From NCBI GenBank assembly GCA_044326545.1, contig JBIRBM010000014.1:1-55371 (forward strand): a stretch of 55,371 nt of DNA, given 5' to 3'. Position 1 is the first letter of the stretch; the number at the start of each line of letters is the position of its first letter. Of this stretch, positions 9,639-18,451 are shown piece after piece. The notes below the pieces were generated by a model. The model was not told the DNA's origin. It saw only the letters and a list, made by a program, of their open reading frames with translations, and ran no database searches. The translations under genes were made by a program, and so were the position numbers. Source of the DNA: JANWJE01 sp044326545 (GTDB lineage Bacteria; Chlamydiota; Chlamydiia; Chlamydiales; Parachlamydiaceae).

Positions 9639-9995
9639 ATGGAACCCGATAATTTTGTATGTCGATACAATCAAGTGTATTATGTTGAAACAGATGAAAG
9701 AATGATCGTCAACCCTGTTGCGATAAAGCCGGCTGTTTTCACATCAAGGATTGAGTGGATGGATACCTCGAGGGGGCAGGTGGTTCAATTGGGAAACATT
9801 TCCTCTGAGAAGGGCAAAAGCGATGAAGCGCCTATTTTGATCGAAATCACAAGTGAGAGCGGAGAGCACTACCGTTTGAGAAAACTGACGCTAGACCTCT
9901 ATAATCAATATGTGAAAGAGCGAGTGATGCTGCCTCCTAATTTTCATTCAGATGAAGCTGTGCAAAAATTCTATTTAGAGACTGACTTTGAATGA
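9639..9995 (+). CDS. Small hypothetical protein, 118 aa
   Basis: A 118-residue soluble protein, acidic at its C-terminus, with no signal peptide, membrane segment or recognised motif. The body reads as a small mixed alpha/beta domain (RIEWMDTSRGQVVQLGNIS, then LIEITSESGEHYRLRKLTL). It starts at an ATG with GAAGG eight bases upstream. It lies downstream of the tandem pair and ends convergently, 82 bases before the stop of the minus-strand glycosyltransferase. A role as a partner of the tandem proteins is possible but unsupported. Confidence 0.65.
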   Translation: MEPDNFVCRYNQVYYVETDERMIVNPVAIKPAVFTSRIEWMDTSRGQVVQLGNISSEKGKSDEAPILIEITSESGEHYRLRKLTLDLYNQYVKERVMLPPNFHSDEAVQKFYLETDFE

Positions 9996-10077
9996 AGAGA
10001 TGAAGAGCGTCTCTGAAAAGTCTAATCATCTCAAATATAAGTTTGTCAGGCTTTGCAGACACGCCCTAAGAGAAGCT

Positions 10078-11007
10078 CTAAAAATTGATTCTCTCTTTTT
10101 CATAAACGAGCGGTCGTTTCGTGACTTGCGTTTGAATCGCGCAAATGTATTCTCCAAGAACTCCGATAAAAAATAATTGGACGGAAGAAAAAAAGAAGAG
10201 AGCGATCAACATCGGATTGAGACCATTGATCACCTCCTCTGAAAAGATGAGCTTGCAGAGCACAAATAGAAAAGCGACGAAGAGGCTGATAGTGGAAAGC
10301 AAAAACCCAAAAATTGTTGCAAGACGGATGGGAATTTTTGAATGAGTCGTCATTCCAAGCATGGCAACATCATATAAACTGAAAAAATGATTTTTAGTCA
10401 CCCCTTCTCTTCTTGCCGGTTGTTCATAAGGGATCAGTTTGATTGGACATCCAATTTCCGAAATTAAACCGCGTAAATAAGGAAAAGGGGGATTCATTTC
10501 ACGGAATGCATCAACAACGGTGCGGTCATATAAAGCAAAACCGGTGAAATGTTTGATCAATTTAACTTCAGAAATTGTTGTGACTAACGCATAGTAAAGG
10601 CGTCGGACATGCCGAATCAGAAACGGTTCATTGGTCTTGGCCTTTACACCGGCGACCACTTTCCACCCTTTTTCCCACTCTTTAAGAAAATCGATGATCA
10701 TCTCGGGCGGATCTTGAAAATCTGCAACGAGTAAGATTGTTGCATCGCCAGATGATTGTAGCATTCCATAAAAAGGGGAGCGGACCTGGCCAAAATTGCG
10801 ATGATTCACAATCATTTTGATCCGTTGATCTCTTTGAGCAAGATGTTTTAAAATCTCAACCGTTTGATCTTCGGAGCTATTATCAATAAAAATATGCTCG
10901 TAGTCATAATTTGGCAGCAATGCGAATATCTCTTTCACTTTTAAAGATAAAGGTTCTACATTCTCTTCTTCATTATAACAAGGGGTGATGATGCTAATGC
11001 ATTTCAT
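10078..11007 (-). CDS. GT2 glycosyltransferase of the DPM1/GtrB/ArnC type
   Basis: The N-terminal GT2 domain (ISIITPCYNEEENVEPL at the start, IFIDNSSEDQTVEIL, then ADFQDPPEMI as the metal-binding loop) is followed by two hydrophobic segments at about 230-255 and 265-290. That is the layout of enzymes that load a sugar from a nucleotide donor onto undecaprenyl phosphate at the inner face of the membrane. As the last gene of the minus-strand sugar locus, it could load the sugar made by the upstream enzymes so that it can be flipped and transferred outside. The start ATG has GGAGA eight bases upstream. Family is confident; donor sugar is inferred from context. Confidence 0.88.
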   Translation of the reverse strand: MKCISIITPCYNEEENVEPLSLKVKEIFALLPNYDYEHIFIDNSSEDQTVEILKHLAQRDQRIKMIVNHRNFGQVRSPFYGMLQSSGDATILLVADFQDPPEMIIDFLKEWEKGWKVVAGVKAKTNEPFLIRHVRRLYYALVTTISEVKLIKHFTGFALYDRTVVDAFREMNPPFPYLRGLISEIGCPIKLIPYEQPARREGVTKNHFFSLYDVAMLGMTTHSKIPIRLATIFGFLLSTISLFVAFLFVLCKLIFSEEVINGLNPMLIALFFFSSVQLFFIGVLGEYICAIQTQVTKRPLVYEKERINF

Positions 11008-11111
11008 GAAAGATTCTCCACAATAGATGAATACAGGTTCTTACGCACCGACATTTCACTTCATTCCAAATCGCGCTGCTGGTCCGGTCAAGGCAATACC
11101 CTTTATGATTT

Positions 11112-12902
11112 TTAATCTTGAGGCTTTGATGCGCTCAAGGACGACTTTATTTCTTGCAAATCGCATAACGGAATCAACATGAATGTCTCTAATCGCTCTC
11201 TTGATATTTTAGGGTCTTGATCTTCTATAGGATGGTTAACCCTTAATTTGGGTTCAACGCGGCTACACTGTTGCAATAACACTTCCAACAAAAAAGGAGT
11301 CCCCTTTTGACTGAGACAATGACGCAGTGCCTCTTCAGATTCGTGTCGTCTCGAAATCGTTGCCGCAGAAATTCCATAGGCGTGTGAAACCTTAATAAAA
11401 TCGGGGCAGTCATAGCCATTCACCGTTGCCTCCAAGCGTCCATTGAAGTAAATGTGTTGAAATTGTCTGACCATTCCTAAACTTTGATTATTCATGAGAA
11501 TGATTTTAATGGGTAAATGATTGCGCACGATGGTTTGAAATTCTTGAATATTCATTTGTAAACCACCATCACCCGTAATCACAATGATTTCACGATGAGG
11601 TTCAGCGAATGCAGCCCCAATTGCAGCCGGAAGTGCAAATCCCATCGCCCCCATTCCTCCGGAAATTAACATCCGCTGTTTGGGTTTAATCATAAAGGAT
11701 TGGGCAGCCCACATTTGATGTTGACCCACATCTAGCACAATCAACGCATCATCTGCTGCATGCTGCGATAATTGAAACATGAATTCATTTGCATCAATTT
11801 GATCGCTATCATCAAGAGGGAATGAGGGGAACTCTTTTTTTAGTTGAGCAATATGACAGAGCCAGCTATCGATTTGCAGAGGCGGCTGACCATTGAGTGC
11901 GACTAGAAGTCTTGTTAAAAAATCTTTTGCACAACCATGAATGGGATAATCGGTTTTGACCGCCCGGTTTAATTCATGTTCATCAATATCGACATGAACA
12001 ATCACAGCCCCCCTAGCAAAAGTATCAGGGCGCGTTCCGGTTTGACGAGTATCTAATCGGCTACCGATGACAATCAAAAAATCGGCATTGGCAATGGTCA
12101 AATTCCCATACCGATTGCCATAGGAGCCGATCATACCCGCATATGCCGGGTGTGTATGAGGACATGCATCAAGCCCTAATAAAGAGGCTGTAATAGGGAT
12201 CTGTGTCGCCTCAATCAATTGAGATAATTCATTGACTGCATCAGCTTGACGAATCCCTCCCCCTGCCAAAATAACGGGACGTTTTGCCATACAAAGTCTT
12301 AGGGCAATCTCTTCTATGAGATGCTGCGCAATTTCAGGGGGGGCGCTGATTTGAGGAATTGGAAATAAAAGAGGGGAATCCGCGATCTCTGCGCGCTGAA
12401 TATCCATCGGGATGTCTAACAGGACTGGACCTGGCCGGCCACTTTTTGCTAGTTCAACGGCCCATTTTAATGCGTTGGGTAGATCCGCTGCACGTGTCAC
12501 TAATTTTGCTCCCTTGGTGATCGGTTTTATGATACTGACAATATCGGTTTCTTGGAAGCCAACTTGGCGAATAGGTCGATCAAATTTGTACTCATATGTA
12601 TTAACCTGTCCTGTAATAAAAAGAGAGGGGACAGAATCAAAAAAACAGCTTCCAATCCCTGTGATTAAATTCGTTGCACCAGGCCCGCTTGTCGCCATCG
12701 CAACCCCTAATTTCCCATTACAGCGAGCATACCCTTCTGCGGCAAAAGCTGCAGCCTGTTCGTGATGCATTGTGACGCAGCAGACATTTTCACAATCAAT
12801 TGTCGAATCAACTAAATGGGTAATGGCTCCACCAATCACTTGAAAGAGGTGGTGAACCCCGTTTTTTGCTAAAAATTGGATGATATAATCAGAGGCTTTC
12901 AT
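11112..12902 (-). CDS. ThDP-dependent acetolactate-synthase-like enzyme, YerE-like
   Basis: The 596-residue protein has the three-domain plan of acetohydroxyacid synthases: a pyrimidine-binding domain with the activating Glu48 in MHHEQAAAFAAEGYAR, a central domain, and a pyrophosphate-binding domain with the GDGG...NN motif (VITGDGGLQMN to MNNQSLGM). Acetolactate synthase would make branched-chain amino-acid precursors, but no ilv genes are near. Here the gene overlaps the SDR gene by 14 bases inside a CDP-sugar operon. The known parallel is Yersinia YerE, which transfers the two-carbon unit of pyruvate to C4 of CDP-4-keto-3,6-dideoxyglucose. I therefore infer a sugar-branching role. Enzyme class is confident; the substrate is inference. 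Confidence 0.85.
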   Translation of the reverse strand: MKASDYIIQFLAKNGVHHLFQVIGGAITHLVDSTIDCENVCCVTMHHEQAAAFAAEGYARCNGKLGVAMATSGPGATNLITGIGSCFFDSVPSLFITGQVNTYEYKFDRPIRQVGFQETDIVSIIKPITKGAKLVTRAADLPNALKWAVELAKSGRPGPVLLDIPMDIQRAEIADSPLLFPIPQISAPPEIAQHLIEEIALRLCMAKRPVILAGGGIRQADAVNELSQLIEATQIPITASLLGLDACPHTHPAYAGMIGSYGNRYGNLTIANADFLIVIGSRLDTRQTGTRPDTFARGAVIVHVDIDEHELNRAVKTDYPIHGCAKDFLTRLLVALNGQPPLQIDSWLCHIAQLKKEFPSFPLDDSDQIDANEFMFQLSQHAADDALIVLDVGQHQMWAAQSFMIKPKQRMLISGGMGAMGFALPAAIGAAFAEPHREIIVITGDGGLQMNIQEFQTIVRNHLPIKIILMNNQSLGMVRQFQHIYFNGRLEATVNGYDCPDFIKVSHAYGISAATISRRHESEEALRHCLSQKGTPFLLEVLLQQCSRVEPKLRVNHPIEDQDPKISRERLETFMLIPLCDLQEIKSSLSASKPQD

Positions 12903-13833
12903 TGATTTTTTCTCTGCTTTTTATCCACTCGATTGTAGCATTTAATCCAGTGTTAAACGGTGTTTGGGGGCTCCAACCAAGGATTCTTTTTGCTTTTGCG
13001 ATATCTGCCACCCAACTGACCGGCTCATTGTCTCGATCTTGATGGCCGTTCCAGATCGCTTGAATGGGATGTTCTAAAAGTGTCCCCAGCGATTGCACCG
13101 TCTCATAGACACAACGTTGGATCCCCGAGCCTACATTCATGATTTCTCCGTTGGAGGAAGAGTGGTGTAAGGATAATAAAACAGCATCAATCAGATCTTC
13201 AATATAAATAAAATCGCGCACCTGTTTTCCACTTCCCAAGATTAAAGGTTGATGCAAGAGGGAGGATTTTATCACTTGAGGAATGAGCCTTTTGGAGCTA
13301 TCAAATGGGCCGTATGGGGAAAATATCCGAAGCACTGTGGCAGGAAGAGCTCTTTGGCGAGCATAAAATTGGGTCAACTGTGTAGCGGCTAATTTTGCAA
13401 TTCCATAGAGACTAACAGGATGGGCGGCTGTCTCTTCAGTGATTGGCTCTGATTGAAGACCATATTCGGATGAGCTTCCAAGGTAAATGAATTTTTCAAT
13501 GGAGGATTTCGTACAGCTCTCCAATAGAAACTGAGTGGCCAATAGATTTGTATTGAATATGTTAAGAGGATGATTCTCTTCACTAAATCCTCCATAGCAA
13601 GCCGAATGGACGACGCAATCGGGTTGGATATCCCTTACCACATCATCCACGCGCTCTTGATCACACAAATCGACCACATGAAGGTAGAGCTTGGATTGAA
13701 AGGGTTGAAGGCGCCATAGATTAGAGTGTTCACGGATACTGAGATGGGTTTCGATTCCCATTTCGACTAAGCGATGAGCCAATCTAGACCCAATAAAACC
13801 GCTTCCTCCAGTGATAAAGGCTCGTTTTATCAT
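12889..13833 (-). CDS. NAD-dependent epimerase/reductase (extended SDR), possibly YerF-like
   Basis: A 314-residue extended short-chain dehydrogenase. The N-terminal nucleotide-binding loop is GGSGFIG at 9-15, the serine motif is GSSSEYG near 119-125, and the catalytic pair Y143-x3-K147 follows in SLYGIAK. The C-terminal half has the sugar-nucleotide-binding features RDFIYIEDLIDAV and MNVGSG. Its start overlaps the end of the dehydratase gene (ATGA-type overlap), and its end overlaps the ThDP enzyme gene, so the three are translationally coupled. In the yersiniose scheme an SDR (YerF) reduces the keto group of the attached two-carbon branch; that is the likely role here. A 4-epimerase or 4-reductase acting on the ring is the alternative. 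Confidence 0.85.
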   Translation of the reverse strand: MIKRAFITGGSGFIGSRLAHRLVEMGIETHLSIREHSNLWRLQPFQSKLYLHVVDLCDQERVDDVVRDIQPDCVVHSACYGGFSEENHPLNIFNTNLLATQFLLESCTKSSIEKFIYLGSSSEYGLQSEPITEETAAHPVSLYGIAKLAATQLTQFYARQRALPATVLRIFSPYGPFDSSKRLIPQVIKSSLLHQPLILGSGKQVRDFIYIEDLIDAVLLSLHHSSSNGEIMNVGSGIQRCVYETVQSLGTLLEHPIQAIWNGHQDRDNEPVSWVADIAKAKRILGWSPQTPFNTGLNATIEWIKSREKINESL

Positions 13834-15029
13834 AAAGCAAATGTTTTGAATGAATCATGGACATGCTCCACCATTTCATCGGTTAAACCATGGTGACAAC
13901 CCAATAAAATCCCCCCTCTCATGACCCGATCAGCCTCTTTAAAATCATTGACTGAACCGCGATGTGCGATGTTTTTAAAAGCGGGTTGGCGCAATACATT
14001 TCCCGTAAAGATGGTGCGGGTTTGAATGTTGCGTTTTTCCATAAAAATCTGCATATCAGTCCGTGTAAACGGGGCAGAAGATTTCACCGTTAATGGAAAC
14101 GCAAGCCAGGCGGTTTGGGAGTTGGGGAATTGTTTGGGTAAAATGAACCAATCTTCATATTGAGAGAAAAAATCATAATGGCGAGAAAACCATTTTTGTC
14201 TCAAGCTGATATTTTGATCTAATTGATTTAATTGAACGGCTCCAAATGCAGCCCCCATTTCAGAGGGTTCAAGATTATAGCCGATCGTTTCAAAAACAAA
14301 TTTTGCATCATATCGGATCCCTTCGAGATCGACATTAAATCGATTTTCAATCGCTTCTGATTCGACAAAAAGGGAAGAGCTCCTTCCCCAGCTCCTGAGT
14401 AATTTCGCTCTTTCCATTTGCAATGGATCATTGACGCATAGCATCCCGCCGTTTCCCGCGCAATTAATGACATGAGAGCCATAAAAGCTCGTGGTGGTGA
14501 TATCGCTAAAATGACCTGTCGACGCTCCATTCATCGTTGCCCCTAATGTATCGGCAGAATCTTCAATTAATAATAGCTGATATTGATCAGCTAATGTGCG
14601 CAAATGTTGCCAATCCGGGAGATTGCCTAATAAATTAGGGATCATCATCGCCTTTGTATGCTTTGTGATCAAAGGCTCAATTTGATCGACATCGATATTA
14701 TAGGTTCCCTCAGACACATCTATAAAGGCCGGAACGAGATGATGTTTCACAAGAGGGGCGACAGTGGTTGAAAAAGTTAAAGCCGGAGTGATCACTTCGG
14801 ATCCTTTAGGCAAATCAGCGATTTCAATGGCCAGATAATTTGCAGAGGAGCCCGAATTGACCATGATTCCATGCTGTTTTGCGTACAATGCGGCGACTCG
14901 CCTCTCCATTTCGGCAACATGCTGTCCCATTTGGGTGTTAGTGCGCAAAACGTTGACAACGGCCGCAATTTCATCTTCACCGTGGACAGTCGAGCCATAA
15001 GGAACCCGCAAATCGTTTTTTTTATTCAT
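13830..15029 (-). CDS. rfbH: DegT/RfbH-like CDP-4-keto-6-deoxyglucose 3-dehydratase, lacking Fe-S cysteines
   Basis: This is a PLP/PMP fold-type I protein of 399 residues. The usual Schiff-base lysine is replaced by His186 in SFYGSHVINC, as in the E1/RfbH and ColD dehydratases that use PMP to remove the C3 hydroxyl. The cofactor Asp157 is present in LLIEDSAD. Classic RfbH/E1 has a four-Cys [2Fe-2S] motif just after RDWGRD; here that site reads RSWGRSSSLF without cysteines. The protein may therefore work like ColD, without a reductase partner, and no E3-type reductase gene is nearby. The ATG at 15029 was chosen; it lies 13 bases after the rfbG stop. Its likely product is CDP-4-keto-3,6-dideoxyglucose, by context. 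Confidence 0.82.
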   Translation of the reverse strand: MNKKNDLRVPYGSTVHGEDEIAAVVNVLRTNTQMGQHVAEMERRVAALYAKQHGIMVNSGSSANYLAIEIADLPKGSEVITPALTFSTTVAPLVKHHLVPAFIDVSEGTYNIDVDQIEPLITKHTKAMMIPNLLGNLPDWQHLRTLADQYQLLLIEDSADTLGATMNGASTGHFSDITTTSFYGSHVINCAGNGGMLCVNDPLQMERAKLLRSWGRSSSLFVESEAIENRFNVDLEGIRYDAKFVFETIGYNLEPSEMGAAFGAVQLNQLDQNISLRQKWFSRHYDFFSQYEDWFILPKQFPNSQTAWLAFPLTVKSSAPFTRTDMQIFMEKRNIQTRTIFTGNVLRQPAFKNIAHRGSVNDFKEADRVMRGGILLGCHHGLTDEMVEHVHDSFKTFAL

Positions 15030-15042
15030 CGTTTCTTCTTTT

Positions 15043-16095
15043 TTATGGCTCAAATGAGCATTGTGCCTGATAATGTTGAATTTGTTGTAATGTGATATGG
15101 CGCATATTCTGATGTTCTGCACAAGCTTTGTACCAATTCACAAGAGATTCCAATCCTTTTTCAAGAGTTAAACATGGAGACCATCCAAGTTGACTTCTTG
15201 CTTTAGAAATGTCTAATTTTAAACATTGTGCTTCATGGACTGACTGTTGGTTTTGCGTGACCCACGCTGCCTCATTTCCCCATAGCCGGCAAATGCTCTG
15301 TGCGATGGCACTCACAGGTTGAGCATCTTGTTCATTGGGACCAAAATTCCATGCATCGGCAAATTGATGATTCTGCCATAGTTTTTCGGCTAATAACAAG
15401 TAGCCGCGCAGCGGTTCTAATACATGTTGCCACGCCCTTACCGCTCCAGGATTTCGGATGAAGACCTTTTTTTTTTGCATAAGGGCCCGGATAATATCGG
15501 GGACCAATCGATCTTGGGCCCAATCTCCCCCTCCAATCACATTTCCTGCGCGGACAGAGGCAATTGTTTGAGAAAAAGACCGACGATATGCAGTTGCAAC
15601 TAATTCGGCACATGCCTTGCTGCTACTATAAGGATCGTAACCCCCTAAGGGATCATTTTCACGGTAATGCCATACCCACTCTTTATTTTCATAACATTTG
15701 TCACTCGTCACATTAATCACGGCCTTTATTGAATTGCAATATCGTGCAGCCTCTAACACATGGACTGTTCCGATGACATTTGTTGAATAGGTTTCGATGG
15801 GGTTATCGTAAGAATAACGGACAAGCGGCTGTGCGGCCATATGAAATAAAAGATCGGGTTGAAACCGCCGCATAGAGGCAGACAAGGATTCAAGATCGCG
15901 AATATCCCCCATCACGCTCTCCATTCCTGATCCGACATTGGCAAGAGTATATAAATTTTGAGGATGGGTGGGGATTAGGCCGTAGCCGCATAATTGAGCT
16001 CCCAACTGCTGGAGCCATAGCGATAACCAGCTCCCTTTGAACCCGGTATGGCCTGTGATAAACACCTTTTTATTTGTCCAAAATTGCCTATTCAT
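15043..16095 (-). CDS. rfbG: CDP-glucose 4,6-dehydratase
   Basis: A 350-residue extended SDR that converts CDP-glucose to CDP-4-keto-6-deoxyglucose. The family's signature segments are all present: GHTGFKG at 15-21, NPIETYSTNVIGT, VTSDKCYENKEWVW with the catalytic Ser/Asp/Lys region at about 130-133, and GGYDPYSSSK with Y156-x3-K160. Length is normal for RfbG. The ATG at 16095 is preferred to the upstream TTG at 16125 because GGAG lies just before it. It is the first sugar-modifying gene of the minus-strand operon. The glucose-1-phosphate cytidylyltransferase (RfbF) needed to make CDP-glucose is not in this window. Confidence 0.93.
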   Translation of the reverse strand: MNRQFWTNKKVFITGHTGFKGSWLSLWLQQLGAQLCGYGLIPTHPQNLYTLANVGSGMESVMGDIRDLESLSASMRRFQPDLLFHMAAQPLVRYSYDNPIETYSTNVIGTVHVLEAARYCNSIKAVINVTSDKCYENKEWVWHYRENDPLGGYDPYSSSKACAELVATAYRRSFSQTIASVRAGNVIGGGDWAQDRLVPDIIRALMQKKKVFIRNPGAVRAWQHVLEPLRGYLLLAEKLWQNHQFADAWNFGPNEQDAQPVSAIAQSICRLWGNEAAWVTQNQQSVHEAQCLKLDISKARSQLGWSPCLTLEKGLESLVNWYKACAEHQNMRHITLQQIQHYQAQCSFEP

Positions 16096-16232
16096 GATCT
16101 CCAACTCTTCCAACTCAAAGTGCAAAGTTTGCCAACGCGAAAGCCCACATTCTCACTTTGAGTTTGAATCCGTATAGATAAAAAAAATCAGCATCTATGA
16201 TTTGCTGAATCTACTCAATCTTTTTAACAAAA

Positions 16233-18248
16233 TTACTGGTAATGATAAACTTTATAATCTTCGCATTCAAAGATAGGAGCTTTAGAGAGGATATGAGTGG
16301 CGTCTTGGGAAGGGCCGACCACATACCATTTAATTGCATATCTTTGCATAAATGCCTCGATCTGATCTTCAGATTGCAATTCATGCAGGATTTTCATTGC
16401 ATTAAGACGTCCTAAACTTCCTTTTGGTGCGCGAAACCCTCCTCCATTGATGATAAAGGGTTTTCGCATGCATAATGCTGACAGGATAAAACGAGGATCA
16501 TTTTCTGAATCTTGCACGATGTCATCGGGATGGCTATGTTCTTGTATAAAATGAGCTGTTTGAAATAATCCAAAAGGGATCTTTTCTCCATTCATCCCCC
16601 ATTCAGGGAATGCCTCAATATTTTTTCCGTAATGCAGAGGGATCATTTGCAATAACATGATGATAAGACAAAAAAGTCGTTTGATTTGTTTGCTTTGAGG
16701 CAATTGATAACCGAACAGATTGTAGTAAACGGCACCTCCACACCAAATCATGAGAACAAAATAGGCCCACACAAAAGGGCGATGAAGAAGTTCCTCTGGC
16801 TGTCCTATCCGTCTATCATCGGGTGATAATCCACAGCTCATGATGAGATAGATCACGATGACCAGGAGTGGAAATAACCACATGGAAGGTTGACGGCAGT
16901 TCAATAGAGTGGGGTAGATGATAATGGCTAATCCACATGTTCCCATTAAGAGCATGAATGAAAAGATCAACGCCTGTAAAAACCAGCTCGATTCAAATAA
17001 ATGTAAACTTTCAATGACTCCTTTTCTTATCAAGCCATCTTGCTGAAAATTGAGAATTAGCTGCGAATAGTAGGTGAAACCGGAGCCATCTAACCTCATT
17101 TTCGGTACACCCGGATGCTCCTGGAATAAGATCACAACGCCGACATAACCGCATATAAGAAGGATCAATAATGGAATCCGATATTTCATGACGGAACCGG
17201 TCATGAAGATAAAGGGATAAATCAGGGCAATCAACGAGAGAGCAACGAAAATATGAGCCTTAAACAATAAAGTGATGAAGGTGAAGGCATATCCCCATAG
17301 AATAAAACGCCATTGATTGTTTTCGCAGCCGTTTAATAGTAAGACAAACACCAGTGAAGCAGACCCGAGTGCATAACCCATAGCCGGTGAAATTTGTTCC
17401 AGCCAGTGAAAGGATAAAAAATGATTTCCAAACCCTTGTTGATAAGCATCAGGGAGCATTGTCAGTGCGATGCAGCCGGCTAAAGCACCCCATGGGCCAA
17501 ACATGGTGTTGCCCAAAGCATAGGCTCCAAAAGAGGCAAGCAACATTCCAAGAGGGACGAATAAACTTGCATATGCCACTAATGACGAGGTTCCTGTTGC
17601 ACTGACCATTGCGGCAGGGATCACGTAACTGGCCAAATGATAGGGGTGTATTGCAGCTCCCGACATTTGAGGATCACACATTGTGTTTAAACCATGTGAC
17701 AAGCTAAAAGAGTTGATTTCACATAAGTGAAAATAATAGTCGGGCCATACTTTTACAGTGGCTGCCCCGTCCTCAAAAATGAGTGGTTGTAATAAATCCT
17801 GGCACCAAGCTGTGATGGCAAGAGGGATCACGAAAAAAAAGAAGATTTCAGAATGATGGACGTTTGATGATAGTGTCGAGACATCCCCTTTTCTTATGTA
17901 ACACCACAAGCATGGAAGGAAAAGAGAGACTAAGATCCAGTTGATCTTTAGGGTGAATGGAAGGATCAAGACGGCTATAAATAAAAACATATTGCATGAG
18001 AGGAATCCTAATAGACATTTCGTAGGTAAGTTATTGAATCTCTCCTCATCGCAGAAGATCCATTTTAACAACAGATCGCCCATCAGCAATGCATTCATCA
18101 TAAGGGAAAAAAGCCATAGAGAGTGCTTGATTGTCCATGATCCTGTCGTCATTCGGTCCCAGATGAGGAAAAATCCGAATAATGTGAAAAAAAGGAACAG
18201 ATGAGATAAAAGACGGCAGAAGAAGGATGTTTTGTTAAGCATTAACAT
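16233..18248 (-). CDS. Multi-pass membrane protein, possible GT-C-type glycosyltransferase or polymerase
   Basis: A hydrophobic protein of about 671 residues with roughly a dozen membrane-spanning stretches and a soluble C-terminal part of about 130 residues. The loop FEDGAATVKVWPDYYFHLCEINSFSLSHG, like long periplasmic loops of GT-C enzymes, carries acidic residues after the first membrane helices, but I cannot name the family. It lies upstream of rfbG on the same strand, 137 bases away, so it may transfer or polymerise the sugar made by that operon outside the membrane. An in-frame ATG at 18314 exists, but the codons between it and 18248 consist mostly of a dispersed palindromic repeat, so the shorter start is preferred. 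Neither start has a clear ribosome site. Confidence 0.7.
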   Translation of the reverse strand: MLMLNKTSFFCRLLSHLFLFFTLFGFFLIWDRMTTGSWTIKHSLWLFSLMMNALLMGDLLLKWIFCDEERFNNLPTKCLLGFLSCNMFLFIAVLILPFTLKINWILVSLFLPCLWCYIRKGDVSTLSSNVHHSEIFFFFVIPLAITAWCQDLLQPLIFEDGAATVKVWPDYYFHLCEINSFSLSHGLNTMCDPQMSGAAIHPYHLASYVIPAAMVSATGTSSLVAYASLFVPLGMLLASFGAYALGNTMFGPWGALAGCIALTMLPDAYQQGFGNHFLSFHWLEQISPAMGYALGSASLVFVLLLNGCENNQWRFILWGYAFTFITLLFKAHIFVALSLIALIYPFIFMTGSVMKYRIPLLILLICGYVGVVILFQEHPGVPKMRLDGSGFTYYSQLILNFQQDGLIRKGVIESLHLFESSWFLQALIFSFMLLMGTCGLAIIIYPTLLNCRQPSMWLFPLLVIVIYLIMSCGLSPDDRRIGQPEELLHRPFVWAYFVLMIWCGGAVYYNLFGYQLPQSKQIKRLFCLIIMLLQMIPLHYGKNIEAFPEWGMNGEKIPFGLFQTAHFIQEHSHPDDIVQDSENDPRFILSALCMRKPFIINGGGFRAPKGSLGRLNAMKILHELQSEDQIEAFMQRYAIKWYVVGPSQDATHILSKAPIFECEDYKVYHYQ

Positions 18249-18270
18249 GTTGATTTTAGCATAGTATTCA

Positions 18271-18309
18271 TCACTCACCTTACGCACCAGGAGTGTGTCA
18301 GGTGAGTGA
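18271..18309. repeat. Palindromic intergenic repeat, full copy
   Basis: TCACTCACCTTACGCACC at the left pairs with the imperfect right arm GTGTGTCAGGTGAGTGA. The arms match those at 34427-34490 and 35278-35357, and half-sites occur at 129-143, 11040-11049, 19298-19307 and 32034-32044. The copy falls in the leader of the membrane-protein gene. Confidence 0.65.
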
Positions 18310-18451
18310 ATCATCGTCTATGGGCCAAAGAGGATCTGAGGGGTGTGTTCAAATCTTGAGTGAAAGAGATGAAAAACAGCCGATCATAGAATAGACGGAT
18401 GATAGATGTTAAGGACTTGTTTAAACCAAGGATCGCCTTGAGGTTGATTGC

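Noticed and set aside
10058..10068. GACACGCCCTA identical to a MITE end
   Set aside because: Only 11 bases match, and no second terminus or internal sequence is nearby; likely chance or a tiny remnant.
10078..16095. E3-type ferredoxin reductase (RfbI/AscD) or cytidylyltransferase (RfbF) in the sugar operon
   Set aside because: All frames between genes are short; neither gene is present in this window.
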